Origin: a virus
Strand: one strand, 5' to 3'
Virus record (IMG/VR): IMGVR_UViG_3300009163_000209
Span: 1 to 21,428 of that record
DNA length: 21,428 nucleotides
Under the pieces are notes generated by a model, which was given only the letters and a program-made list of their open reading frames with translations, had not been told where the DNA came from and did not search any database. This document shows, piece after piece, positions 1 through 8,521 of this stretch; within the stretch, counting starts at the first letter, position 1; each line of letters begins with the position of its first letter. Both the position numbers and the translations under genes were made by a program.

Positions 1-42
1 GCCCTTGATGGCAGTATCTAGGGTTCCAGAAATACTCTGCAT
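1..42 (-). CDS. Start of the next tail-tip gene, cut by the window edge
   Basis: After the TAA of the minor tail protein comes one base and then ATG (TAATATG, ATG at 42-40), followed by 13 open codons to the window edge: MQSISGTLDTAIKG. The same TAATATG junction is used at the tape-measure and decoration-gene starts. Openings of the type ...LxxAIKG are common in baseplate or hub proteins of siphophages. Only 14 residues are visible, so the function is inferred from position. Confidence 0.55.
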   Translation of the reverse strand, partial: MQSISGTLDTAIKG

Positions 43-43
43 A

Positions 44-436
44 TTACTGTTCTTTCAATTCTAAGCTAACCTCATAAAAGATTGCATTAGATAGATAATC
101 CCTGCGAATAATGTCTTCACTATAACTTTCTATCCAGACATTATAGGTTTGAGTTGTGCCTATCGGCGCACGAACAACTAGCGCAAGAACTGCCTGAGTA
201 TCAGATAATAACTTTAAAGTGTTGCGAGCTTCTTTCTTATCATATGTCTGAGTAGATAGGCTAGGAAGCTGAGTCCATTTAAGGCTGAAAGAATATTTAA
301 CTGCCTTAAAATATTTCTTTGTAAGCCCGCTGGCAAGTTCAACAGGAATTGAGCGCTCATCTCTCGCAGACGAGAAAGTGCGGCCCTGATCGGTAAGTTC
401 ATAGCCACCAAGACTAATTAGATTAGGCAATGCCAT
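44..436 (-). CDS. Minor tail protein after the tape measure (130 aa)
   Basis: Shares one base with the tape-measure stop (TAATG), so it is translationally coupled. The 130 residues look like a compact beta protein: LISLGGYELTDQGRTFSSARDERSIP, ASGLTKKYFKAVKYSFSLKWTQLP, then TYNVWIESYSEDIIRRDYLSNAIFYEVSLELKEQ. The pattern of a W-x-x-LP centre, a helix with ARNTLKLL and a final E-V-S-L-E-L strand is one I recall from minor tail or distal-tail-like proteins that follow tape measures in phages. It most likely sits at the tail tip. The specific role is not certain. Confidence 0.7.
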   Translation of the reverse strand: MALPNLISLGGYELTDQGRTFSSARDERSIPVELASGLTKKYFKAVKYSFSLKWTQLPSLSTQTYDKKEARNTLKLLSDTQAVLALVVRAPIGTTQTYNVWIESYSEDIIRRDYLSNAIFYEVSLELKEQ

Positions 437-3400
437 TAGATTCTACCGCTCCTTTGAGAATTATCTTGGTAAGACGTTACTTTCCTATTAATTGTACCAT
501 AAGCCTGCTGATTTTTTGGTGCAACTTTGACACCATATTCTTTCATCATTGACTCAAACCAGGCAGGCTCCCCAATGAAATTATCGACATAGATATTAGT
601 TGCCGAAGCTTGCGGGGCTGATGGAGCAGAGTTATTAGTTATATTAACTGACATTCCAGAATAATCAGATGGAGCAGTCTTGGCAGAGTTGAAACTCTTT
701 ACAAATTCAGACATACCCTGAGGAAGAGGAATAACTGCTTCATCATATCGACCCTCGCCAATTTGAGCAAGCATTCCACCCATCTGACGCTTAACAAGAC
801 CTCCAGAAGCCATCTTGAATGGAGCAATGTTATTAATTATTTGCTCAATTGGCCCATGATGGTCATTTGCTCCACCTTGTTCATCGGTCCAACCGTTTAC
901 AGCATCAGCCCATTTTCCTACTTTTTTCCAGTTTTCCCATAAACCTGCAAATTGGCGATTAAAGGCAGAGAATATATTTGCATTTACATCGAGTCCATTG
1001 CCAAGAACATCGTTAATAATAGACTCAAAGCCACTCTTGAGGCCGCCCTGATTTTGCATGTCCCATGAAATAAGAAGGGTAACAGTTCTACGAATGCGGT
1101 TATAAGAATCCAGCAAGTCGTTTACGGCGTTCTTGAAATTAAGCTTGCTCGAAGGGGACTCAATCCCCATAGCGATACCATCAACAAAAGGCTTGCCAAT
1201 CTCATCGGCAGCAACCCTAGATGGTGACTCAATCTTTAGAGATTTTTTACCATGATCTAACATCTCACTAGTTAAATCACCAACAGCTTTTTTAGGCTTT
1301 CCCTTATTTTCCTTAACACCATCTTCTACGCCATCAGCATATCCTTTTCCAACTTTTTTTCCATGCTTGTTGGCTTTGTCCGTATTTTTCTTTTCATCAC
1401 CGAGAACCTCCTTGGTGCCCTTTGTTTTATCGGACTCAGCGGCCCCAGTGGTAGATTCTTTTTCCTCTTTTGCTGGTTTAGATTTGACAATTTGACCTTT
1501 ATCGTCAATCCAAAATTTATATTTGTTTCCAGCCAGATCGTCGTATATACCATCATACTCAGAATCACCGGCTTTCCAGTTTTTACGCATTTTTACAACT
1601 GCCTCACCTACATTGGCTTTAATCCACTTCAGGTTTTTATTTAGCGCATCTGTACCGGATTTCGTCAGATTCCTCTTGTCGCGACCCATATTTTTAAAAC
1701 CTTTTCCAGTTACAATGCCATCACTGTCTGTTATCGGAGTAGCTCCTTCATCTACAACTACATTGCCCTTTTTGTCAAAATGAGTTCCAGCAATACCGCC
1801 AGCGCCAGTTTTTGGCAGCACTGTTTTAGCTATAAATTCTTTTAAACCGTTATTGCCTGTGAATCCATTGTTTTTTTGCCATTTTCTAAATTTATTTAAA
1901 TCTTTAACATCTTGAGCAGACTGAAAATTCCCACGAAAAAGTCTATGATATTTAGATAATTCATCTTCCATAATTGCTCTACCATAGATAGAAGTATTAG
2001 CTATTTTTGTCACCAGGTCCGCACCAGCTTTAGCATTTGATGTCTTTACAGATTCGACTTTTTGCTCAGGAGTCTGGAACTCACGGAGTCCCGCTTCATT
2101 AAAGCCTAGCGCGCCAGGAGAACTGACATTTTTTTTACGATTGGCAACTCTTCCATTAAACATATCAAATAATTTTTGCTCTTTCAAGTATGCAACAAAT
2201 TGCTTATCTTTTAATAAGGTTTTCCAAACATCTGGATTATAGTCAGCTTTATATAGAAAATCTAACATCTGTCCAAACTTTGGAATGTTAGATTTTCTAT
2301 ATAGATATTTCCCACCAGCTTGTGCCCATTTTCCATCACTTACGGTTACTGCCTTTGGTACCTTATCCCCGCTAGCTGGATCTTTGGGCGTGCTATCTGG
2401 GTTTGTATCTCCAGTATCTGTATTGTCTTCAGGAGTAGAATCAGGGTTTAGAGAACTTTCATCAATGCCAGACTTAGCGCTATCGGCCATAGACTTAACA
2501 ATATTCTTAATGTCAATCTCAGCAAGTTTAGATATCCAAGAATATATTCCAGTATAAGCCCATTCACCGCTCCAGAAAGACTCGTTGTTCATATCAACCT
2601 TAACTTGAGCAATAGCAAGTTTAAACATATCAAGGCCATTAGTCCAGGCACCAGCAATAAGTGGCATTCCATAGTTAGTTAAAGTAGCATTAATCTGATC
2701 CATCATAGCAACCCACTCCGCATCATTTTTGGGAGTGTACTTGGTGATAAGATCTATCTGCTCTTTAAGCGCTTTCTCTTGTATCGCCTTTAAGTCTTCA
2801 GCCGCTTTTTTGGCATCTGCAATTTTCTGTCTCTGCAAGTCGCGAGTTGCCTTAAGAAGCACTCCCCCACGCGCCTTGTCAATATCAGTAATTGCCTTCA
2901 CATTGCCCTTATCATTTTCAGCAAAAGTTAAGTCTAAGTTTCTAGCATCATCAATACGGCCCTCATAAATCGCAAGGCTTCTATCTCTACGATAATTTTC
3001 CTGGTCTAAAGAACGCTTATTCAGCGCTTCACGACGGCTCTGAACGTACTCCTGAGTAGCAAGAAGTTCTGCTTCTTTTTTCTCAACCTCGTCCATTGCT
3101 TTAATCTGGTCATCAAAGACTTGAAGTCGTTTCTTCCAAACTTCATCAAACTCTTTACTAATCATATCTTTTAATGAAGAAATAAAGTCATTGAGTTTTG
3201 CCTGAAGCGCCGACAAAAAATTATCATAAGGATTCTTACCGCCAGAACCAGAACTACTATCCAACGAATCTTTAGGTTTAGGAACTAAGACCTCAGATGG
3301 TCTAATTTCTTTTGTTTTATTTACAAAAGTAGTTTTTACTTCAACGGGCTTTCTCTTAGTTAATTTATCTAAACCTGCTCTAATGCTCTTAGTAATATCA

Positions 3401-6400
3401 AGTTTATCCGCAAAATCATTTACTTGCTTTTGAATTCCCTTGGCACCCAAAAGACCCGCAAGCCAACCGACACCTTTTGCTATCACCTTTACAATGGACT
3501 CAAATGACTTAGTAAAAGGTTGCATCAGATCGACCATAAACATTATTACGCTAGCAAAAGCCCTGCCTAGATATCCTAATGCTTCTTTCCAGTCTCCGTG
3601 AAATACTGCCATTAAAGCTTGGAAGATATTGATAATTACTTTAAAAGCATCAGCGATAGGATCGAACGCCATCTTGAGGCCAGGAGCTAATTTGGTTATA
3701 ATCCAAGCAAATGCTTTAATAACCCAAGCAATAGCAGAAGCCACCCCGCCAATAATCTGACCGATACCCTCCCATACGCTAGCAGTCTTCTTGCCACCCT
3801 CGGCGCCTGCGCTAACAGTCTTAAAACTATCTTTAAATACCCCGACAATTACCCCAACAGCGTCACCAACAGCGCTAAAAGCTTTCTTAATGCTATTAAT
3901 TCCGCCGGACATTCCCTTGGAAATCTCTTTCCAATGCTTGGCTAAAGTAACTACAATAGCAATCACAGCAGCAATAGCGGCAATAATAAGAGCAATAGGA
4001 CCTAGCATGGATGCAAACCCAGCCCCTCCAGCCACTACGCCTCCCTCAGCAGCCGCAACGCCAGCCCCAGCCGCTCCAGCCCCCCCCGCACCAGCCGCAG
4101 CCGCTCCAGCCCCAAGCCCAGGAATAAGTCCCTTGCCTACTTTAAGAACCTTCGATCCAACGCCTTTAAGCAGCCCACCAGTTCTTCCAAGAAGACCTAC
4201 TTTAGCAATAGGAGCGACGGCTGTAGAATTGGCTGCCGCTTGCACCCCAGCGGCCTCAACAAGTAATGCTATTTCTGCCGCTAAAGTCTCATTATATAGT
4301 AGCGTAGATGCAGCAAGGGCATCCGTTGCGCTAACGCCCTTCGCCAATTCCCCGTTGTACAATACCATAGCCTCAGTTAGAGCATTTTTTTCAGCCTCAG
4401 CTAAACCATCCGCAACAACTTGCAGGTCAGTTGCATCAGCATTAGCAAGCCTTGCAACCGTATCCGCAGCCATCTGATCTGTATTTATTGCTTGCCCAAG
4501 AAAAAGTTGCTCTTTCATCAATGCCAAATCTTCAGTGCTAACAGCAAGAGAATTAGTGGCGTCGGCCTCTACAAGAGTTGCCGTAGTCACTCTGGCTGAT
4601 GCATCTAATACGTTAGCATCGTGAGCTGACCTCAGGCCAGATGCAATATTCTCTGCATCAATAGAATCAGTTTTTGCAATATTTGCCGCAGTCTGAGCAT
4701 CTGTGCTTGCAACTCGCAAGTCATCAATAACTATACCTTTCTCATTAACGGCGTTCTGAGCATTCGTGGCAGCAGTTAGAGTAGATGTTTCTTTTCTTTC
4801 GGCTGCCTTGGCTATAGTTACCTCTTCAGACGCAGCAATAGATGCATTCTTAGAAACGAGACTCGCATTCTCAGCAGCAGCATCTGCATTAATAGATGCG
4901 GTTAAAGCATCTGTTTCTGCCCTTTCAGCCGCTATTGTTTCCGCCTTTAATTTGTTAAGTCTAGTTACGCTGCTTGGGTGCCCCACCATAGTAGGAGAAT
5001 TTGCTATCTGAGTCTCAACAATGCTTGCTTGAGCCTTCTCTGCCGCTCTCGCTTGACGCAAACTTTCTTTTGAATGCCTAACTAGGGTTTTGGCTGCTAT
5101 TTTTTCTTGTATTGCCTCAGTTTCTATAGCAGACGCAGCAATTTTGGCATCATTTGCAATTTGCAGATTGGTTCTTGCCGTATCTGCAGCAGAGGCTGCA
5201 TCTTTGTGCGCTTTCAATGCATCTGTAGATGCTGTTTGTGCTAATGTATACGATCTTTCCTTAACAGCTAACTGATTGTGTAGTTTAGTCGCAGCAGTTT
5301 GAGTCCGAGTAGCTTCAGCATCAGCAAGTTTAGCGGCTGTTTCCGCATCTTTAACAGGTTGACCGACAACTAAAGCATTTTTATATTCTTTATTGGCTAA
5401 CGTAAGTTCTTCTTGAGCAAGGGCTTGCTTTTGCATTAAATCTTCATTTATTGCCTGAAGTGGTGCAACTTTCGCAGCAGCTGCTTCTTGTTCTCTAGTC
5501 CATATTTCGGTGGCAAGAATCTTTGCGGCATTATACTGCAAGAAACTTTCAGCCTCAGCTGCAGTCATAGCCTCAGTTACGCCCATAGCCGCATTAACTA
5601 CGGACTGGGAAGTAATCATTTCTTCATCAGCTAGGACAGAACCTTTTTTAATTCCTATGAGGTTGGAAAGTCTTTGAGATAAGCTAGTAGAACTCTTTCC
5701 CAGATAGAAGAAACTGTCGCCAACCATGCCAACACTTCTAGTCATTCCAGTTAAATTATATTCAGCAACTAGCGCCTCTTTGGTTACCATCTGAAGCCCG
5801 GGCAGAACTGAAGTCATAGCCCTAAATAATACGCCGAAAACGCTGCCTGCGAGTCCACCAAGATATAGCAGAGGTCCAAGCGCAGCCAATCCAACCATCA
5901 AGCTGCCTAGAAATATTCTAACTCCTGCACTCATTTTTTCAAACTTTTCAAAAACAGATAAAAGAACTTGACCTATCTTGAGCAAAGCAGGGAACATAGA
6001 TTGACCCAAGCTTGCTCCAACCATCTTAAAGGTTTCACTCATGATACGCATCTTCGCTTCAGGAGATTTTAGTTTAATTTCAATTTCTCTACCGGACATT
6101 TTACGATATTCGGTAGCCAACTCTTTCATGCCTTTAGTCGAGACGTCTACCATAGCGGAGCTAGCAATAAGAGCTCGACCGAAACCGTTAGTCATATTTC
6201 CAGAAGCTAAAATTTCAGTACGATATTTTATTAAAACCTGAGCCATATCTTGAAAACTTGACTTGTTAACATCAAGATTCAAATCTTGCATCATTTTTGC
6301 CGCTGCGGGCAATTTTGTCATCAAAGTAGCGACAGCTTCTCTAATTTGAATATTTCCTTCATTAAGGGAAGCAGCCATTGGCTGGAAAGTTTTAATCTGC

Positions 6401-7857
6401 CTGCGCTGAACTACCTCAGCAATTACCTTATTAGCCTCAGCCTCATTGTTCTTAGTGCCAGCTGCGCCTCCCGCAACTCCACGAATTCTTAGCTCTTCAT
6501 AGTCTTGAGATATTTTCATTATCTTGGAAAGACCATCACCAGTGTTCTGAATAGCCGCTAAAGCACCTTTTCCAAAGGCTTTATCATAAACTTCCCCAGC
6601 TTTTTTAGTTGGAGCAACAATGCGAGCAAGAACAAAACTCAAACCAGTAGCGGCAGTTTCTAGAGGAAGACCCTTGTCGATAATACCAGTAAGAACTGAA
6701 GCTAACTCGGCAGCATTCAATCCAAACAATTTTGCGGCACCAGCAGCAACAGGCATTGCTGTAGCCAACTGGCTTAAGTTAATAACAGTCTTGTTTTCAA
6801 TCTGGTTTAACTGGTCAATGATAAAGTTAGTACCTTTAAGTTGATCGTTGAAAGTTTTAATTGCAGGGTTGGATGCAACGAACACTTTCATAGTGTTGCG
6901 ATAGAAATCTGTAGCAGTCCTAAGGCCAACGTCACCTAGAGCAGCAACATACTGAATGTTCTTACCTAGACGAATGGCCTCAGAACTAACTCCACCAATG
7001 CCATAACCCATAGACACAAGGTCACCAGTTAGAGTAGCTGCAGCTTTTTGGCTTGTACCAAAAGTCCTAACCTGGTCTGCGATACCCTCTTCAATATATC
7101 CATGAAATTTCTTGAAAAGATCTCTGCCTCCAACCTTTTCAATTCTAGTCATTTCCTTGTTTACTTGCAAGAACATACTAGTTGCGGCTTTAATGCCCAT
7201 CAACAAAGGAATAGTAAAACCAGTCATCATCTGACGTCCAGTCCACTGCATATTCTTACCCATAGAAGTGATTTGCATTCCTACACCAGAAAGGGTATTC
7301 CTGAGAGCCCCCCACTTCATCGAAGCCATCTCGCCAGAAGTTAAAGCCTGCCTGAATGTAGCCTGAGTTCCGGCTGCAATCTGACCCATGTTGGTGGAAT
7401 CGATTCTTCCGATTGGCATGATAGAACCACCAGCAGGACCATTCATTGGCATACGAGCCTGCGTTGCGCCAGCATTTATCTGACTGCGATAAGTTGCGGC
7501 AAGATTATTCAGGTAACGACTTTGATTAGCAACCCCTGCCATTCCAGGGGAAGCATTTCTACCAAAAGCCTGTGCCCCCATACTGCGAGACATTTGTGTA
7601 TAAGCAGCAGCCTGCTGTCTAAGCATTGCAGTGGTAGTTCTAGAAGCTGCCTGTTGCGCACTCTGACCTGTAACTCCAGCTGCACTTGCTGCAGCGGCTG
7701 CTTCTCCAAGAGAAGTAAAAGACGTTGCGGCAAGAGTAGCCATAGCACTCATCTGCTTCGCTACATTAGTGAATGTTTGACCAAAAGACTGAACGCCTTT
7801 AGTCATGGCAGTAAGTTGACTTATATTTGCTTGGATACCAACATAAATATTTGCCAT
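436..7857 (-). CDS. Tail tape measure protein, very long (2473 aa)
   Basis: The tape measure fills the tail tube, sets tail length and is ejected with the DNA. Residues 1-140 are Ala/Gln/Met-rich. A TP901-type core starts near 200 (MQWTGRQMMTGFTIPLLMG) and runs to about 680, with hydrophobic helices at 690-720. About 790-1225 is a very Ala-rich helical stretch. Residues near 1240-1275 are a Gly/Ala run leading to a membrane-like helix at about 1282-1300 (PIALIIAAIAAVIAIVV) and further hydrophobic segments to 1450. A second charged coiled coil lies at about 1546-1705. A linker with two NPDSTP units precedes an unrecognised domain at about 1832-2127. The end carries KIESPSRVAADEIGKPFVDGI and GEGRYDEAVIPLPQG, typical of tape-measure C-termini. 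Start follows the chaperone by one base (TAATATG); its stop shares a base with the next start (TAATG). I see no clear lysozyme or peptidase motif. Confidence 0.93.
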   Translation of the reverse strand: MANIYVGIQANISQLTAMTKGVQSFGQTFTNVAKQMSAMATLAATSFTSLGEAAAAASAAGVTGQSAQQAASRTTTAMLRQQAAAYTQMSRSMGAQAFGRNASPGMAGVANQSRYLNNLAATYRSQINAGATQARMPMNGPAGGSIMPIGRIDSTNMGQIAAGTQATFRQALTSGEMASMKWGALRNTLSGVGMQITSMGKNMQWTGRQMMTGFTIPLLMGIKAATSMFLQVNKEMTRIEKVGGRDLFKKFHGYIEEGIADQVRTFGTSQKAAATLTGDLVSMGYGIGGVSSEAIRLGKNIQYVAALGDVGLRTATDFYRNTMKVFVASNPAIKTFNDQLKGTNFIIDQLNQIENKTVINLSQLATAMPVAAGAAKLFGLNAAELASVLTGIIDKGLPLETAATGLSFVLARIVAPTKKAGEVYDKAFGKGALAAIQNTGDGLSKIMKISQDYEELRIRGVAGGAAGTKNNEAEANKVIAEVVQRRQIKTFQPMAASLNEGNIQIREAVATLMTKLPAAAKMMQDLNLDVNKSSFQDMAQVLIKYRTEILASGNMTNGFGRALIASSAMVDVSTKGMKELATEYRKMSGREIEIKLKSPEAKMRIMSETFKMVGASLGQSMFPALLKIGQVLLSVFEKFEKMSAGVRIFLGSLMVGLAALGPLLYLGGLAGSVFGVLFRAMTSVLPGLQMVTKEALVAEYNLTGMTRSVGMVGDSFFYLGKSSTSLSQRLSNLIGIKKGSVLADEEMITSQSVVNAAMGVTEAMTAAEAESFLQYNAAKILATEIWTREQEAAAAKVAPLQAINEDLMQKQALAQEELTLANKEYKNALVVGQPVKDAETAAKLADAEATRTQTAATKLHNQLAVKERSYTLAQTASTDALKAHKDAASAADTARTNLQIANDAKIAASAIETEAIQEKIAAKTLVRHSKESLRQARAAEKAQASIVETQIANSPTMVGHPSSVTRLNKLKAETIAAERAETDALTASINADAAAENASLVSKNASIAASEEVTIAKAAERKETSTLTAATNAQNAVNEKGIVIDDLRVASTDAQTAANIAKTDSIDAENIASGLRSAHDANVLDASARVTTATLVEADATNSLAVSTEDLALMKEQLFLGQAINTDQMAADTVARLANADATDLQVVADGLAEAEKNALTEAMVLYNGELAKGVSATDALAASTLLYNETLAAEIALLVEAAGVQAAANSTAVAPIAKVGLLGRTGGLLKGVGSKVLKVGKGLIPGLGAGAAAAGAGGAGAAGAGVAAAEGGVVAGGAGFASMLGPIALIIAAIAAVIAIVVTLAKHWKEISKGMSGGINSIKKAFSAVGDAVGVIVGVFKDSFKTVSAGAEGGKKTASVWEGIGQIIGGVASAIAWVIKAFAWIITKLAPGLKMAFDPIADAFKVIINIFQALMAVFHGDWKEALGYLGRAFASVIMFMVDLMQPFTKSFESIVKVIAKGVGWLAGLLGAKGIQKQVNDFADKLDITKSIRAGLDKLTKRKPVEVKTTFVNKTKEIRPSEVLVPKPKDSLDSSSGSGGKNPYDNFLSALQAKLNDFISSLKDMISKEFDEVWKKRLQVFDDQIKAMDEVEKKEAELLATQEYVQSRREALNKRSLDQENYRRDRSLAIYEGRIDDARNLDLTFAENDKGNVKAITDIDKARGGVLLKATRDLQRQKIADAKKAAEDLKAIQEKALKEQIDLITKYTPKNDAEWVAMMDQINATLTNYGMPLIAGAWTNGLDMFKLAIAQVKVDMNNESFWSGEWAYTGIYSWISKLAEIDIKNIVKSMADSAKSGIDESSLNPDSTPEDNTDTGDTNPDSTPKDPASGDKVPKAVTVSDGKWAQAGGKYLYRKSNIPKFGQMLDFLYKADYNPDVWKTLLKDKQFVAYLKEQKLFDMFNGRVANRKKNVSSPGALGFNEAGLREFQTPEQKVESVKTSNAKAGADLVTKIANTSIYGRAIMEDELSKYHRLFRGNFQSAQDVKDLNKFRKWQKNNGFTGNNGLKEFIAKTVLPKTGAGGIAGTHFDKKGNVVVDEGATPITDSDGIVTGKGFKNMGRDKRNLTKSGTDALNKNLKWIKANVGEAVVKMRKNWKAGDSEYDGIYDDLAGNKYKFWIDDKGQIVKSKPAKEEKESTTGAAESDKTKGTKEVLGDEKKNTDKANKHGKKVGKGYADGVEDGVKENKGKPKKAVGDLTSEMLDHGKKSLKIESPSRVAADEIGKPFVDGIAMGIESPSSKLNFKNAVNDLLDSYNRIRRTVTLLISWDMQNQGGLKSGFESIINDVLGNGLDVNANIFSAFNRQFAGLWENWKKVGKWADAVNGWTDEQGGANDHHGPIEQIINNIAPFKMASGGLVKRQMGGMLAQIGEGRYDEAVIPLPQGMSEFVKSFNSAKTAPSDYSGMSVNITNNSAPSAPQASATNIYVDNFIGEPAWFESMMKEYGVKVAPKNQQAYGTINRKVTSYQDNSQRSGRI
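2250..2303. repeat. Perfect 19-bp inverted repeat inside the tape-measure gene
   Basis: TATATAGAAAATCTAACAT (2250-2268) is repeated as its exact reverse complement at 2285-2303. The 16-base centre contains a second inverted pair, TCCAAA-C-TTTGGA (2272-2284). The reading frame runs through it, giving YRKSNIPKF and GQMLDFLYK. A 19-bp perfect stem is far beyond what coding sequence normally needs. It lies close to the N-terminal edge of a linker-flanked domain. Confidence 0.85.
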
Positions 7858-7858
7858 A

Positions 7859-8484
7859 TTAATCTATTGTCTCATATCCCATATTAATAGGCAAGAAACC
7901 AAGATCATTTGAGCTATTAATATCGTACCCGCTGGTATCGAGACTAGAATCAGAGTCATCAGACATATCAGCTCCCATAGCGGCAGCGACAGTCTTCATA
8001 AGTCTATTTTGTCTCTCGATAGCGCTCGCATATAACTCCATCAACTCTTCCATGGTTAGACAATCTTCTAAGTCCATGAAATTCTTCCAAGCGCCGCACT
8101 CGGAGAATACTTCTTTTTCGTAGGTAAGGAGGGGGAGGTCATCGAAGTGAATTCCTTCACCAGATGACGACCCCCCCTCCGTTACTCGTTTGGGTCTACG
8201 CCCATAGCGGCGTTAAGGATCTCGTTAAAGGTTCTGATATCCAACGAATCTTCGATGGCATCATTATCTTTAGCTAGATCAGGAGCAGCTTTTTCAAGGG
8301 CAATTGAAGCAGCTTCTACCATCTTATCAATATCTTCATCTGTTAGTTCTGCCTGATTCTCGAAGTTTAAATCTCCAACAATCTTAACAAAACGACGCAG
8401 TTGACGAATCGTCAATGGTCGAACCTCTACCTCGGTATCACCGATTAAAATCTTAACTCCTGTTGCTAAGTCTTTATTACTCAT
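7859..8484 (-). CDS. Tail assembly chaperone, long -1 frameshift product (GT-like, 208 aa)
   Basis: Translation follows the short chaperone to codon 99 (8484 to 8188), slips back one base on C CCA AAC, re-reads base 8188 and continues in the -1 frame to the TAA at 7861-7859. The joined part reads RVTEGGSSSGEGIHFDDLP and then LLTYEKEVFSECGAWKNFM, both clearly protein-like, followed by MEELMELYASAIERQNRL and MKTVAAAMGAD. A Gly/Ser-rich joint and a helical T domain are the usual GT layout. By the lambda model the G part binds tape measure and the T part recruits tube subunits. The ATG at 8077 lies inside this extension with no ribosome site, so it is not a separate gene start. The tape measure begins one base after its stop. 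Confidence 0.85.
8128..8180 (-). promoter_or_regulatory. Frameshift-stimulating stem-loop
   Basis: On the minus strand GGAGGGGG (8180-8173) pairs with CCCCCTCC (8135-8128), giving 8 bp. After a small internal loop, GTCATC (8168-8163) pairs with GATGAC (8143-8138), giving 6 bp. The apex can form a further 5-bp hairpin GTGAA-GGAA-TTCAC with a GNRA-type tetraloop. The stem starts seven bases after the slippery heptamer, the spacing expected for a stimulator. Confidence 0.8.
8182..8484 (-). CDS. Tail assembly chaperone, short form (G-like, 100 aa)
   Basis: This small protein should bind the tape measure during tail assembly without being part of the virion. It has the best ribosome site in the window (AAGGAGGTGA, matching the 16S rRNA tail). 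Residues 10-45 contain the typical beta-then-helix start (VEVRPLTIRQLRRFVKIVGDL), followed by an acidic helical part (LTDEDIDKMVEAASIALEKA) and TFNEILNAAMGVDPNE. A slippery C CCA AAC heptamer at 8194-8188 overlaps its last codons, so a fraction of ribosomes shift by -1 and make the longer form. Confidence 0.88.
   Translation of the reverse strand: MSNKDLATGVKILIGDTEVEVRPLTIRQLRRFVKIVGDLNFENQAELTDEDIDKMVEAASIALEKAAPDLAKDNDAIEDSLDIRTFNEILNAAMGVDPNE
8188..8194 (-). promoter_or_regulatory. -1 ribosomal frameshift slippery heptamer C CCA AAC
   Basis: The heptamer fits X XXY YYZ in the zero frame (..GAC CCA AAC GAG TAA). Both P- and A-site tRNAs can re-pair after slipping to CCC AAA. It lies one codon before the zero-frame stop and seven bases before a long stem-loop. 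Confidence 0.88.
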
Positions 8485-8521
8485 AAAGACTCACCTCCTT
8501 GTTTTTGAATTTTTGTTATTG

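Noticed and set aside
1326-1397. 23-codon out-of-frame ORF inside the tape measure preceded by AAGGAGG
   Set aside because: The ribosome-like motif is just Lys-Glu-Val codons and the peptide is a short Lys-rich shadow; chance is the simpler explanation.
3791-4477. 228-codon open frame on the plus strand opposite the tape measure
   Set aside because: Pro/Ala/Thr-rich text is the mirror of the Ala/Gly-rich tape-measure codons; no ribosome site and the opposite strand is certainly coding.
7859-8077. 72-codon gene starting at ATG 8077
   Set aside because: No ribosome site, and the frame upstream is open and protein-like back to the slippery heptamer; it is the C-terminal part of the frameshift product.
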